Shown one piece after another: positions 1 through 8,822 of a stretch of 64,000 nt of DNA (its first letter is position 1; every line of letters starts with the position of its first letter). Source of the DNA: Oscillospiraceae bacterium (GTDB taxonomy: Bacteria; Bacillota; Clostridia; Oscillospirales; CAG-272); NCBI GenBank assembly GCA_015064155.1, contig SVST01000004.1, positions 62,001 to 126,000 on the forward strand, read 5' to 3'. The position numbers were made by a program, and so were the translations under genes. Under the pieces are notes generated by a model. The model ran no database searches and was not told where the DNA came from. It saw nothing but the letters and a program-made list of their open reading frames with translations.

Positions 1-665
1 TGCAGCTTTTTCTGATTTCTTGCATCGGGCTCCATCGCGTAAACGCTTCGAATACTGCCGTTTGCCGCATCCAAAAGCTCGCGCACGGTGTCCCCATTGT
101 AGGCACCGAGGTCGGCAACGGCACCGAGCGCAGACGGACGAACCAATTCGCGCAAGGCACACTCCATATCCGACTCGGCATCATATAAAAACTCCAATCT
201 GCCCGACAGCTTGAACGAGATCACGTTTTCAAAGATACGTCTGGACTCCTCGTCCGACAAAAGCCCGTACGCTTGCTCCAATTCGTCTTGATGCTCCAAA
301 AAATACGCATCATCAAACAAGCCGTCACCAAATGCGGGAACGTCGGGAGCATACAGCTCCGCCTCCCCTGCAACTCGCGCAATCAGCTCCAGGACGTCCT
401 CTCGCGAGCTGCCGAACGAAAGCAGCACGATGACGTTTTCCGCACCGTATTTTTCCTTGATCGCGCTCCAAGAAAGCACGGGCTTTCCGTGAAACGTATG
501 ACCGCGCACAAACCCGTCACTGGCAAAGAAATCAGCGACCTCGATTCCCTTTTGCGCACACGCCGCCAAAATTTTGTCGGCACCGTTTCCCATGCCGTAC
601 ATCACAACCGTTTTGGTCGTTTCATGCAGGTACGACCATAAGTCGCTCGTTACCGAAATCCGCAT
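1..665 (-). CDS. FkbM-family SAM-dependent methyltransferase, C-terminus cut by window edge
   Basis: Open from an ATG at 665 to the left edge (221 codons seen, 3' end missing). The first ~130 residues form a Rossmann-like domain (VVMYGMGNGADKIL, later VIVLLSFGSS). Near residue 185 comes VADLGAYNGDTVREL, a methyltransferase motif I, followed by an acidic VYAMEPD strand, as in the FkbM family of O-methyltransferases that often act on glycans. Inferred role: small-molecule or glycan methylation; the substrate cannot be told. It is divergent from the HIT gene. The start has only a modest AAGGG site 6 nt upstream. Confidence 0.7.
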   Translation of the reverse strand, partial: MRISVTSDLWSYLHETTKTVVMYGMGNGADKILAACAQKGIEVADFFASDGFVRGHTFHGKPVLSWSAIKEKYGAENVIVLLSFGSSREDVLELIARVAGEAELYAPDVPAFGDGLFDDAYFLEHQDELEQAYGLLSDEESRRIFENVISFKLSGRLEFLYDAESDMECALRELVRPSALGAVADLGAYNGDTVRELLDAANGSIRSVYAMEPDARNQKKL

Positions 666-694
666 CGTAAGCCCTTGAAAATCCTTTCTTTCTC

Positions 695-723
695 TTGACA
701 AGCGTACTCTTTTGTTGTATACT
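695..723 (+). promoter_or_regulatory. Sigma-A-type promoter of HIT gene
   Basis: TTGACA (695-700), 17 bp spacer, TATACT (718-723), about 30 bp before the HIT start codon. Confidence 0.8.
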
Positions 724-753
724 GAAAGCAACCCACAGAAAGGAAGTACGCTT

Positions 754-1095
754 ATGTCAAACTGTATTTTTTGTAAAATCATCGCAGGGGAGATCCCGTC
801 CTCCAAGGTTTATGAGGACGATGCCGTTTACGCATTCCGCGACATCAATCCCATGGCTCCCGTGCATATCCTGATCGTTCCCAAGGTACACGTGGCGAGT
901 GCCAACGACGTCACCGCCGAAAATGCGGCATCCGTCGCACGCATCTTTGAAGCCATTCCCAAGATTGCGGCATCCGAGGGACTTGTGAACGGATACCGTG
1001 TGATCACCAACTGCGGCGAGGACGGCTGTCAATCGGTCAAGCACCTGCATTTCCATCTGCTCGGCGGCAAAAAGCTGCCCGAGAGCATGGCATAA
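754..1095 (+). CDS. HIT family protein (Hint-like nucleotide phosphoramidase)
   Basis: 113 residues, the usual size of a single HIT domain. The N-terminus CIFCKIIAGEIPSSKVYED and the C-terminal histidine triad HLHFHLL are typical of Hint/PKCI-like proteins, which hydrolyse AMP-lysine-type phosphoramidates in the cytoplasm. The start at 754 is chosen because AAAGGAAG lies just upstream and homologues begin near this MSNCIFC; an in-frame ATG at 712 overlaps the promoter. It appears monocistronic, between its own promoter and a strong terminator shared with the convergent aspartokinase gene. Confidence 0.92.
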   Translation: MSNCIFCKIIAGEIPSSKVYEDDAVYAFRDINPMAPVHILIVPKVHVASANDVTAENAASVARIFEAIPKIAASEGLVNGYRVITNCGEDGCQSVKHLHFHLLGGKKLPESMA

Positions 1096-1106
1096 CGAAA
1101 ATTTTG

Positions 1107-1141
1107 AAAAACGGGGTCAGCGTCAGGCTGACCCCGTTTTT
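1107..1141. terminator. Bidirectional terminator between HIT and lysC
   Basis: Arms ACGGGGTCAG (1111-1120) and CTGACCCCGT (1128-1137) with a short loop, flanked by A-run and T-run, so it can stop both convergent genes. Confidence 0.9.
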
Positions 1142-1147
1142 ATCTTT

Positions 1148-2464
1148 TTATTTTGCAAATTCGTCGTAAATCGCAATCAAAGCACGATGCAGATCATTCT
1201 CCTCTACACCGACGATAATATTCAATTCACTTGAACCCTGGTCGATCATGCGGATGTTGACATCTGCCTTGGAAATCGCCGAGAACACACGCACGGCAGT
1301 TCCCTTTGCCTTTACCATACCGCGTCCCACAACCGCCAACAACGCAAGACCGTCCTCAATCACAATGCTGTCGGGGCGCACTCTCTTCTGAATCGAAGCC
1401 AGAATGCGCTCGCGACGATCTGCAAGATAAGCGGTTCCAACCACCACGCTCATGGTGTCAACGCCCGAGGGAAGATGCTCAAAGGGCATATCGTTGTCCT
1501 CCAGCACATCGAGGATCTTACGTCCAAAGCCGATCTCGGAGTTCATCATATCCTTTTCCACCGAAAGAACCGAAAATCCGGGCTTGCCGGCAATACCCGT
1601 GATGATCATCTCGGAATCGTACTCGTCGGTTTCGGAAACGATCATGGTACCGGGTGCTTCGGGCTCGTTGGTGTTTCTGATATTGATCGGAATGCCCGCA
1701 TAACGAACCGGGAAAATCGCATCCTCATGCAGAACCGACGCACCCATGTACGAAAGCTCGCGAAGCTCACGGTAGGTAATGGTCTTGATCGGCTTGGGAT
1801 TCTTGACGATACGGGGGTCTGCCATCAGGCAACCCGAAACGTCGGTCCAGTTCTCGTACAGCTCAGCACCCGCAGCGCGCGCAACGATCGAACCCGTGAT
1901 GTCGGATCCACCGCGGCTAAAGGTCTTAATGGTGCCGTTTGGCATCACGCCGTAAAAGCCGGGAATGACCGCATATTTGTGTTTTTTCAGCTCACGCGAC
2001 AGCTCCTCGTTGGTCTTTTCATCGTCGTAAGAGCCGTTTTCGCGGAAAAATACAACCGACTCGGCATCAATGAAATCAAAGCCCAAAAACTTTGCCAAAA
2101 TCAAGGAGTTGAGATACTCACCGCGGCTTGCGGCAAAATCTCTGCCCGAATGATGCATGATTGCATTGCGGATATATTCGAGTTCGCCGGTAATATCAAA
2201 ATTCAAGCCCAAATCGCGGATGATCGCATTGTAACGCTCGCAGATCTGCTCATAATATTCGGTGATATCCTGACGGTTTTGTACCATCTCAAAGCAATGG
2301 TACAGCATATCGGTCACCTTTACGTCGTTCGAATAGCGTTTACCGGGTGCAGACGCAACAACAAAATGACGGTCGGGGTCCGCCTTTACAATCGCGGCAA
2401 CCTTGCGGAATTGCGCTGCATCCGCCAAGGAAGAACCGCCGAATTTTACAACTTTCAGTCCCAT
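1148..2464 (-). CDS. lysC: Aspartate kinase
   Basis: 438 residues, full length for a monofunctional aspartokinase. The kinase domain opens with KFGGSS (residues 7-12) and includes FSRGGSDITGS near residue 185, the aspartate/ATP-binding region. Two ACT-type regulatory segments fill roughly residues 290-438 (GFSVLSVEKD and ALLAVVGRGM). It phosphorylates L-aspartate to aspartyl-4-phosphate, the entry to lysine, threonine, methionine and diaminopimelate synthesis. The ACT pair implies end-product control by amino acids; which one cannot be read here. Its 5' leader is too short (about 55 nt) for a lysine riboswitch. Start supported by AAAGGA about 12 nt upstream. Confidence 0.95.
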   Translation of the reverse strand: MGLKVVKFGGSSLADAAQFRKVAAIVKADPDRHFVVASAPGKRYSNDVKVTDMLYHCFEMVQNRQDITEYYEQICERYNAIIRDLGLNFDITGELEYIRNAIMHHSGRDFAASRGEYLNSLILAKFLGFDFIDAESVVFFRENGSYDDEKTNEELSRELKKHKYAVIPGFYGVMPNGTIKTFSRGGSDITGSIVARAAGAELYENWTDVSGCLMADPRIVKNPKPIKTITYRELRELSYMGASVLHEDAIFPVRYAGIPINIRNTNEPEAPGTMIVSETDEYDSEMIITGIAGKPGFSVLSVEKDMMNSEIGFGRKILDVLEDNDMPFEHLPSGVDTMSVVVGTAYLADRRERILASIQKRVRPDSIVIEDGLALLAVVGRGMVKAKGTAVRVFSAISKADVNIRMIDQGSSELNIIVGVEENDLHRALIAIYDEFAK

Positions 2465-2523
2465 GGGCTTCTAAAATCCTTTCCGTTAGCCGTTTTTCAT
2501 ACAAAAAAACATATATATTACAT

Positions 2524-2552
2524 ATTATATGAAATCTCTTCGCTTTTGTCAA
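2524..2552 (-). promoter_or_regulatory. Promoter of lysC
   Basis: On the minus strand TTGACA (2552-2547), 17 bp, TATAAT (2529-2524). Confidence 0.85.
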
Positions 2553-2624
2553 TAGAAAAACCGACGAAAGAATCCGAAAAAAATGAAAAAAAGTCGTGAT
2601 TATGCAAAAAAAGCGGCAAAAAAC

Positions 2625-2653
2625 TTGCAACCGTCCTCTTTTTTTGCTATAAT
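2625..2653 (+). promoter_or_regulatory. Promoter of malQ
   Basis: TTGCAA (2625-2630), 17 bp, TATAAT (2648-2653), divergent from the lysC promoter. Confidence 0.8.
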
Positions 2654-2699
2654 AAGAACAGAACCGCGCCAAACGGCGCAAAGAAAGGATACCGTTTCT

Positions 2700-4130
2700 A
2701 TGAAGCGTTGCGCAGGTGTTTTGATGCACGTTTCCTCACTTTGGGGAAATTACTCCGAGGGGTCTTTGGGCAAGGAGGCGAGAGCCTGGATCGATCTGTT
2801 GGAAAAATCGGGCTTTCACGCGTGGCAGGTACTGCCCTTTTGTCTGCCCGATGAATACAACTCGCCCTACAAATCCTTCAGTGCCTTTAGCCTCAACCCG
2901 AATTTTATCGATCTTCCAACCCTTTACGAACAAGGGCTTCTGACCAAGGAGGAGCTTACCGCCGCCGAGCAAAAGGTTCCCTTTGCCTGCGAGTTCGAGC
3001 GTCTTGCCAAGGAACGCTTCGATCTGCTCGCAAAAGCCGCGGAAAGGGTTGCTGACCGCACGGCAATCGATGCCTTCCTGGAAGCACATCCGCAAACCGC
3101 CGCATTTTGCCGTTTCATGGCAATCAAGGCAACCAACGGCGGCGCCGAGTGGCAGGATTGGGAGCATGAGGATGCCGATCCCGCAGTTCTTGCCGCATGG
3201 CAATTCACGCAATACGAATGTCACCGCCAATGGATGGAGCTGAAGCAATATGCCAACGCGCACGGTGTTTCGATCATTGGTGATATCCCAATCTACGTTG
3301 CCGCCGACAGTGCAGACGTTTGGGCAAACCGTGAGCTGTTTTTGTTGGATGCACGCAACCGTCCCACCGCTGTAGCCGGTGTTCCGCCCGATTATTTTTG
3401 TGCAGACGGTCAGCTTTGGGGCAATCCGCTTTACAACTGGCGTCGCATGAAACAGGACAAGTACGCTTGGTGGCGCGCACGCATAAGCTTTATGCTGGAG
3501 CTGTTTGACGGTGTGCGGATCGACCACTTCCGCGGCTTGGAATCCTATTTCAGCATCCCCGCCACCGAAACCACGGCTCGTAACGGAGTTTGGAAAAAGG
3601 GACCCGGTATGTCACTCATCCGCGCGTTGCGCCCGCTTTGCCAAGACAAGCTGATGATTGCCGAGGATCTCGGGGACATCACCCCCGCCGTGGAAAAGCT
3701 GGTGCGCGACAGCGGATTTCCCGGGATGCGCGTGCTGCAATTCGCCTTTTTGGGGGACGAAAACACCCCGCACCTTCCCCACAACTATGAAAACAACTGC
3801 GTTGCCTACACGGGCACGCACGACAACAACACGCTGCTCGGCTACGTTTGGGAGCTGGACGACCCCACGCGGCTGCGTCTGATGGAGTACTGCGGCTACG
3901 AGGGCGATTTCGACCGTTGCTACGGTGAAGTCTTGCGCACCATGTTTGCAAGCCATGCCGGTCTTTTGATGCTCCCCGTACAGGATCTGTTGTATTTCGG
4001 CAGAGATACACGGCTGAACCGCCCCGGTGACAGCAACGGAAACTGGAGCTGGCGGTTGACAAAATCACAAGCCGAGGCAATTCCGACCGAGCGTCTTCTC
4101 GGCTTGAACCGATTGTACGGAAGACTGTAA
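2700..4130 (+). CDS. malQ: 4-alpha-glucanotransferase (amylomaltase, GH77)
   Basis: 476 residues, close to the ~500 usual for short bacterial amylomaltases. Hallmarks in order: SPYKSFSAFSLNPNFIDL, DYFCADGQLWGNPLYNW, VRIDHFRGLESYF containing the catalytic nucleophile Asp, IAEDLGDITPAVEKL containing the acid/base Glu, and YTGTHDNNT. The cytoplasmic enzyme transfers 4-alpha-glucan segments between maltodextrins during glycogen or maltodextrin turnover. The ATG at 2700 is chosen because it follows AAGAAAGGA and lies downstream of the promoter; the longer in-frame reading starts upstream of the -35 box. No other maltodextrin gene adjoins it. Confidence 0.96.
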   Translation: MKRCAGVLMHVSSLWGNYSEGSLGKEARAWIDLLEKSGFHAWQVLPFCLPDEYNSPYKSFSAFSLNPNFIDLPTLYEQGLLTKEELTAAEQKVPFACEFERLAKERFDLLAKAAERVADRTAIDAFLEAHPQTAAFCRFMAIKATNGGAEWQDWEHEDADPAVLAAWQFTQYECHRQWMELKQYANAHGVSIIGDIPIYVAADSADVWANRELFLLDARNRPTAVAGVPPDYFCADGQLWGNPLYNWRRMKQDKYAWWRARISFMLELFDGVRIDHFRGLESYFSIPATETTARNGVWKKGPGMSLIRALRPLCQDKLMIAEDLGDITPAVEKLVRDSGFPGMRVLQFAFLGDENTPHLPHNYENNCVAYTGTHDNNTLLGYVWELDDPTRLRLMEYCGYEGDFDRCYGEVLRTMFASHAGLLMLPVQDLLYFGRDTRLNRPGDSNGNWSWRLTKSQAEAIPTERLLGLNRLYGRL

Positions 4131-4199
4131 AACGAAACAAAAAAAGGAACGGACCGACTTTTGGTGTCGTCCGCAAACGCAGGTTTAAATTAAGAGATC

Positions 4200-4248
4200 A
4201 AAAAGCACTTACGATAACGAAAAAATCGTCTGTCATAAGTGCTTTTGC
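4200..4248. repeat. GCACTTA-family stem-loop, copy A (terminator-like)
   Basis: Arms AAAAGCACTTA (4201-4211) and TAAGTGCTTTT (4236-4246), with an inner ACGA/TCGT pair. A second copy of the same length and plan lies at 55567-55616. Read on the minus strand it ends in TGCTTTTT, so it could end the pot transcript; read on plus it could end malQ. Confidence 0.7.
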
Positions 4249-4280
4249 GTTACTTTTGTCTTACTTTCCCGACAGTAACG

Positions 4281-4447
4281 GTGAAGTTTTCGCTTTAGCG
4301 AAAGTGAAGTTGCTTCGCAGTGAAGTTTGATGCAGAGCATCAAGTGAAGTTAAGCTTGCCCCACTTTGCCGTAGGCAAAACTTCACTATCCGCAGGATAA
4401 CTTCACTTACGAAGTAAACTTCACTTGCCCCTTGGGGCAAACTTAGT
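4281..4447. repeat. Composite element of GTGAAGTT linkers and mini-hairpins
   Basis: Four direct GTGAAGTT units (4281, 4304, 4320, 4344) are followed by three inverted AACTTCAC units (4379, 4399, 4417) and a degenerate one near 4439. Between consecutive linkers lies a different small palindrome: TTCGCtttaGCGAA, TGCttcGCA, TGATGCagaGCATCA, TTTGCCgtaGGCAAA, ATCCgcaGGAT, TACgaaGTA, TGCCCCttGGGGCA. The linkers themselves can pair across the centre. It has no convincing reading frame. Confidence 0.85.
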
Positions 4448-4450
4448 TAA

Positions 4451-4487
4451 TGGGCGCACTCGAAAACTGCGTTTTCGGGCGCGCCCA
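4451..4487. terminator. Nested hairpin, candidate terminator
   Basis: Outer arms TGGGCGC (4451-4457) and GCGCCCA (4481-4487), inner arms CGAAAAC and GTTTTCG; followed on plus by TTTTG. Confidence 0.5.
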
Positions 4488-4511
4488 TTTTGTAAGCCGA
4501 TCCGTTTTTTG

Positions 4512-5756
4512 TCAGTCATACAATTTTGCCCAACGCCGTTTTTTCAAAAACTGCCAAACGACGAGTGCAGCCAAGGAACAGACGATCACACCGCAACAAA
4601 CGTAAATTCCCTTTCCGATGCGGCTCTCTACCTTCAATTCCTCCCAAAGATCGTTCAGCATCTCCAACCGATCGGGAGAAAGGTTCAGATATGCCTGCTT
4701 CGGTGTCGAACTCGCTTCCTCACCATACAGAATATCCATCGCATCCTCATGCACCTCGCTCATTGCCTCAATATAGTCGGCATTCTCGCGCACGGTAGTC
4801 AAGGGCGACGCATAATAGGTGTAGCTTGCGTTTGCCACCGCAATATCCTCTCGGCACATGAAATTGATATATTGCATCGCCAAATCGGCATTGCGAGAGT
4901 TTTTGGGAATGCACATTGCATCCACGTAGTAGTTGGTTCCCTCTCGGGGATAGAAAAATGCCAGATCGTCATTGTCCTCATACATGGAAAGAAAATCTCC
5001 CGCATAGTATGCGGCAACCGCTGCAGAGCCACTCTTCATCTTGTTAAAGATCTCGTCCATCACGTAACCCTGCACCACGTCCTTCTGCGTTTTCAGAAGC
5101 TCCAGTGCCTCTCTCCACTGCTCGGGGGTGGCTTCATTGACGTCGTAGCCCAAGCGGTACAGTGCCGTACCGAAGGCATCACGGCTGTTATTGAATTGCA
5201 GAATATCACCGCTGTAATCGGCATCCCACAACAAATCCCACGAGCCAAGCTGCTCGTCGTCCGCCTTGACGATCTTCGAGTTGTAGATCACGCCTACCAT
5301 GCCGTAAAAATAGGGCACCGAGTAGACCGCGTCGGTATCGTCCTCGTAATAGACGTTTTCACCCTTGAATTCATCGGAAATATATTGGTAGTTTGGAATT
5401 TTGGAAAGATCCAACGGCAAGAGAAGTCCCTCTCCAACCATTCTTTGAATCATATAGTCCGACGGAATAATGACGTCATAGGTGGAAGACCCGCTGCTGA
5501 CCTTGGCATACATATCCTCGTTGGAGGAAAAGGTGGAGTAGTTGACCTTGACGTTTCTGCCCAGCTTTTCGCGGCAATATTTTTCAAACTCGGCATTGGT
5601 ATCAACGCTGCCCTCCGAGCCGTCGGAGATATATTCTCCCCAGTTGTACACGTACAGCGTTTCGACCTTGGTGCTTTTCCCGCAAGAGGACAAAATCGCA
5701 CAAAGAAGAACAAGCATCAGCAGAAAAAGAGTATAAAGGCAAGCAAAGCGTTTCAT
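4512..5756 (-). CDS. potD: Spermidine/putrescine-binding lipoprotein PotD with extra C-terminal membrane anchor
   Basis: 414 residues. A signal sequence ends in the lipobox LSSC with Cys25. The solute-binding protein type 1 fold begins TLYVYNWGEYISDG, a signature of polyamine-binding PotD/PotF, and continues through YDVIIPSDYMIQRM, AVYSVPYFYGMVGV and YYVDAMCIPKNS. It should capture spermidine or putrescine outside the membrane for PotABC. Unusually, residues ~384-403 form a second hydrophobic segment (CCGVIVCSLAALVVWQF) followed by basic KKRRWAKLYD, so the protein may be tethered at both ends. Its start lies 1 bp after the potC stop; last gene of the operon. Confidence 0.93.
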   Translation of the reverse strand: MKRFACLYTLFLLMLVLLCAILSSCGKSTKVETLYVYNWGEYISDGSEGSVDTNAEFEKYCREKLGRNVKVNYSTFSSNEDMYAKVSSGSSTYDVIIPSDYMIQRMVGEGLLLPLDLSKIPNYQYISDEFKGENVYYEDDTDAVYSVPYFYGMVGVIYNSKIVKADDEQLGSWDLLWDADYSGDILQFNNSRDAFGTALYRLGYDVNEATPEQWREALELLKTQKDVVQGYVMDEIFNKMKSGSAAVAAYYAGDFLSMYEDNDDLAFFYPREGTNYYVDAMCIPKNSRNADLAMQYINFMCREDIAVANASYTYYASPLTTVRENADYIEAMSEVHEDAMDILYGEEASSTPKQAYLNLSPDRLEMLNDLWEELKVESRIGKGIYVCCGVIVCSLAALVVWQFLKKRRWAKLYD

Positions 5757-5757
5757 C

Positions 5758-6582
5758 TTACTTCGTCACCCCCGTTTGTTTCTTTTTGCGACGACCGCCT
5801 TCATCCTTTGCTCCGGCAATGTTCACCGCAATAAGGAGCGCAAGGATCACAACGATCAACAGCGTGCAAAGCGCGTACATACTGAATTTGACCTCGTGCG
5901 CGGTCTGATTGTAAATATACAAGGGCAGAGTTTTGAAATCGGGCGAGCTGACGAAATGGCTGATGATAAAGTCATCCAACGACAACGCAAAGCTCATCAT
6001 AAGTCCCGATGCAATACCCGGCATGACGTACGGAAGCTCGATGCGGAAAAAGGTCTGCGCGGGAGTACATCCGAGATCAAGTGCCGCTTCGGTCAGGCTT
6101 TTGTCCATCTGACGGAACCTGGGCAACACCGAAAGGATCACGTAAGGAAGATTAAACGTGGTATGCGCCACAAGCATCGTCCAAAAGCCCAGGGTATTCG
6201 AAAGCTTCAGCATCGCACCGACACCGACGAACAGCAGCATCATCGATACACCCGTTACGATATCGGGGTTCATCATCGGAATATTGGAAACGCCCTCCAT
6301 TGCACGCTGATAACGGCGACTTTTTGCACGCGCAATGCTGAACGCCGCCAAGGTGCCGAGTACGGTTGCCAGCAACGAGGAAGCAACCGCCAAAATCAAA
6401 GAATTTTTCAGAGCAGACAGTGCCGCACCGTCGCGGAACAGCTCCTCGTACCACTTCAGCGAAAAGCCGGTAAAGGAGCTGAGGCTGTTGGACGCGTTAA
6501 AGGAAAACAGTACCACAACCAAAATCGGAGCATACAGCAAAAGGAAGATCAGACCGATGTAAATTCTCGACAAAAGTTTCAT
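5758..6582 (-). CDS. potC: Polyamine ABC transporter permease PotC
   Basis: 274 residues with about six membrane spans, typical of PotC. The cytoplasmic EAA loop reads EAALDLGCTPAQTFFRIELP. The first helix (YIGLIFLLLYAPILVVVLFSF) and the DDFIISHFVSSP segment are common in PotC/PotI proteins. It pairs with PotB to form the channel. Its start overlaps the potB stop by 4 bp (ATGA), showing translational coupling. A basic tail (GGRRKKKQ) follows the last helix. Confidence 0.94.
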   Translation of the reverse strand: MKLLSRIYIGLIFLLLYAPILVVVLFSFNASNSLSSFTGFSLKWYEELFRDGAALSALKNSLILAVASSLLATVLGTLAAFSIARAKSRRYQRAMEGVSNIPMMNPDIVTGVSMMLLFVGVGAMLKLSNTLGFWTMLVAHTTFNLPYVILSVLPRFRQMDKSLTEAALDLGCTPAQTFFRIELPYVMPGIASGLMMSFALSLDDFIISHFVSSPDFKTLPLYIYNQTAHEVKFSMYALCTLLIVVILALLIAVNIAGAKDEGGRRKKKQTGVTK

Positions 6583-7400
6583 ACGATGATATCCTCCCCA
6601 CTGTCCGAAAACTTATTCATCACCGCCAAGGAAAGCAGGATCAAAATCATCATCACCAAGGAGATTGCCGCGCCCGTGTGGTAGGTGACCGCATTTTTGA
6701 ACTGACGGTCGATCACGTCACCCAACAAATCAAACGAGCCGCCTCCCAGCTTCTGCGAAATATAGAAGGTACTCATCGACGGAACGAACACCATCGTTAT
6801 TCCCGAAACGATACCGGGCATGGTCAGGGGCAGCACCACGCGGAACAGCGTTTTCGTGCCACTGCAGCCAAGGTCGGCCGCCGCCTCCAAATACCGCTTG
6901 TCCAGCTTGGTCATTGAGGTATAGATGGGAAGCACCATGTACGGCAGGAAATCGTAGATCATACCCAAAATCACCGCCGCCTCGGTTCCGATAAAGGTCA
7001 TTTTCTCAAAGCCGAGCCTTACGAAAAAGGAATTGATCAAGCCTCCGTTATCCAACAGTGCCATCAAGGAATAGGTACGGATGAGCAGGCTGATCCACAT
7101 GGGAAGCATAATCAGCGTCATCAGCACGTTGCGCGTGCGCGCCTTCATCTGCGACATACAGTACGCAAGAGGATAGCCGATCAAAAAGCAAACGGCTGTG
7201 GCAATCAGCGAAAAGCCGATCGACATCACAAAGGTTTGCGAATAGGAGGGCAACGTTCGGATATTCTCCAGGGTAAACGCACCGTTTCGGTCGGTAAACG
7301 CAAAATACACCACGAACAAAAGCGGCGCAATGATAAAGAGTGCCGACCAGGCAACGTAGGGAGAACCCGAAAGTCGCTCAAAAACAGACCGTTTTTTCAT
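6579..7400 (-). CDS. potB: Polyamine ABC transporter permease PotB
   Basis: 273 residues, about six membrane spans. EAA loop [20 protein letters not shown] faces the ATPase. PotB-type features include the cytoplasmic N-terminus before the first helix ([19 protein letters not shown]) and [13 protein letters not shown]. Start overlaps the potA stop by 4 bp. Together with PotC it forms the membrane pore of the importer. Confidence 0.94.
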   Translation of the reverse strand: MKKRSVFERLSGSPYVAWSALFIIAPLLFVVYFAFTDRNGAFTLENIRTLPSYSQTFVMSIGFSLIATAVCFLIGYPLAYCMSQMKARTRNVLMTLIMLPMWISLLIRTYSLMALLDNGGLINSFFVRLGFEKMTFIGTEAAVILGMIYDFLPYMVLPIYTSMTKLDKRYLEAAADLGCSGTKTLFRVVLPLTMPGIVSGITMVFVPSMSTFYISQKLGGGSFDLLGDVIDRQFKNAVTYHTGAAISLVMMILILLSLAVMNKFSDSGEDIIV

Positions 7401-8524
7401 GCTTCCTCCTCTTCCTCCGTTACGTCGGAAAGCTTGTCCAATTCATCACTGAACGAGGAATAGTCGCCAAACATACCCGAAAATTCGGATTTTTTCATAA
7501 TGTGGATGGCATCGGGATCGATCGAAAGTCCGATGGTTTCTCCCTCGGCAACGAAATCGGTGGTTTGAATCATCCACTTAAAGCCCTGTACGTCCACAAT
7601 GATCTCGTAATGAACGCCACGGAAGGTAACCGTGGTCACAAGACCCTTCAGCATTCCCTTTTCGGGGGCTACCACGTCCACGTCCTCGGGACGGATCACC
7701 ACGTCAACCGCTTCATTCTTTGCAAAGCCGCCGTCCACACAATCAAACACGTGTCCTGCAAACTTTGCGCGGCAGTCCGCCAGCATGATGCCGTCTACGA
7801 TATTGGATTCACCGATAAAATCGGCAACGAACGCATTGACGGGCTCATTGTAAATATCGGTAGGAGAGCCGATCTGCTGGATATGTCCGTTTTCCATGAC
7901 CACAACGGTATCGGACATGGAAAGAGCTTCCTCCTGATCGTGCGTCACGTAAATAAAGGTAATTCCCGTTTGATGCTGGATATTCTTCAATTCATTCTGC
8001 ATATCCTTGCGCAGCTTCAAGTCCAGCGCGGAAAGCGGCTCGTCCAAAAGAAGCACCTTGGGCTGATTGACCAGTGCGCGCGCAATGGCAACGCGCTGCT
8101 GCTGTCCGCCGGACAGCGTGCTGACACGACGACGCTCAAAGCCACGCAGATTCACCATTGCAAGCATGTCCTTGACCTTGGTTTTGATCTCGGCATCGGG
8201 ACACTTTTTCAGGCGCAATCCAAACGCGATGTTATCGAATACGTTCAGATGCGGAAAGAGGGCATAACGCTGAAAAACGGTGTTCACCTGCCGTTCGTAC
8301 GGAGGCACGTCGTTGATCCGCTTGCCGTCAAAATAAACGTCACCCGTGTCGGGCGTTTCAAAGCCGCCGATGATTCGCAGCGTGGTGGTTTTTCCACACC
8401 CCGACGGTCCCAACAGCGTAATAAATTCTTTGTCGTGGATTTCCAGACACATGTTGTCCAGAACGGTTTCTCCGTCAAACGCCTTCGAGATCCCGTTCAG
8501 CCGAATCAGTACATTTTTGTTCAT
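7397..8524 (-). CDS. potA: Polyamine ABC transporter ATP-binding protein PotA
   Basis: 375 residues. ABC ATPase with Walker [10 protein letters not shown], signature [15 protein letters not shown], Walker [13 protein letters not shown] and the switch histidine in THDQEEAL, then a C-terminal TOBE-like domain typical of PotA/MalK ATPases. It energises polyamine import. The start at 8524 (MNKNVLIRL) follows AAGGAG about 12 nt upstream; the reading could extend 14 codons further, but those lie over the ribosome-binding region. First gene of the potABCD operon. Confidence 0.94.
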   Translation of the reverse strand: MNKNVLIRLNGISKAFDGETVLDNMCLEIHDKEFITLLGPSGCGKTTTLRIIGGFETPDTGDVYFDGKRINDVPPYERQVNTVFQRYALFPHLNVFDNIAFGLRLKKCPDAEIKTKVKDMLAMVNLRGFERRRVSTLSGGQQQRVAIARALVNQPKVLLLDEPLSALDLKLRKDMQNELKNIQHQTGITFIYVTHDQEEALSMSDTVVVMENGHIQQIGSPTDIYNEPVNAFVADFIGESNIVDGIMLADCRAKFAGHVFDCVDGGFAKNEAVDVVIRPEDVDVVAPEKGMLKGLVTTVTFRGVHYEIIVDVQGFKWMIQTTDFVAEGETIGLSIDPDAIHIMKKSEFSGMFGDYSSFSDELDKLSDVTEEEEEA

Positions 8525-8659
8525 TCCGCATAAATACTCCTTAAAAGAAAAATATTCATGGAACACAACGGAAATCTTCCGCGGTCGGTTCTTTTTTCAA
8601 ACGGCTGAAAATCTTGAAAAAGCAGATTCCGACACTTTGACCATAAACTTACAGGCTAT

Positions 8660-8688
8660 ATTGTAACAGATAGTAACAAAAAATGCAA
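8660..8688 (-). promoter_or_regulatory. Promoter of potABCD
   Basis: Minus strand TTGCAT (8688-8683), 17 bp, TACAAT (8665-8660), leaving a leader of about 130 nt before potA. The rest of the ~300-bp gap to the next gene is AT-rich with no recognised feature. Confidence 0.7.
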
Positions 8689-8822
8689 TAGCTTTTCAAA
8701 AAAAATAAAAATTCGTCATTATTCACAGTATTTTGACTTAAACCCGAATCAGTTGGAGTTAACTTTGAAAAACACCGATTTTTCTCTTAAAATCTCCCTA
8801 ATTCTTTGTTTTTCTTGCTTTT

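Larger units (their letters stand above)
4131..4511. other. 381-bp spacer between malQ and potD filled with hairpins
   Basis: No gene. From left to right it holds a GCACTTA-type stem-loop (4200-4248), the GTGAAGTT/AACTTCAC repeat element (4281-4447) and a nested hairpin (4451-4487). Since malQ and potD converge, all of this is 3' untranslated or intergenic sequence. Confidence 0.85.

Noticed and set aside
2465-2560. Lysine riboswitch before lysC
   Set aside because: The leader from the promoter is only about 55 nt, too short for that ~170-nt aptamer.
1475-2599. Plus-strand frame opposite aspartokinase
   Set aside because: Antisense shadow; the minus frame carries KFGGSS and ACT domains.
4281-4447. 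GTGAAGTT array as CRISPR
   Set aside because: Units of 8 nt with 8-27 nt palindromic spacers and reversed orientation in the second half do not fit a CRISPR array, and no cas gene is nearby.
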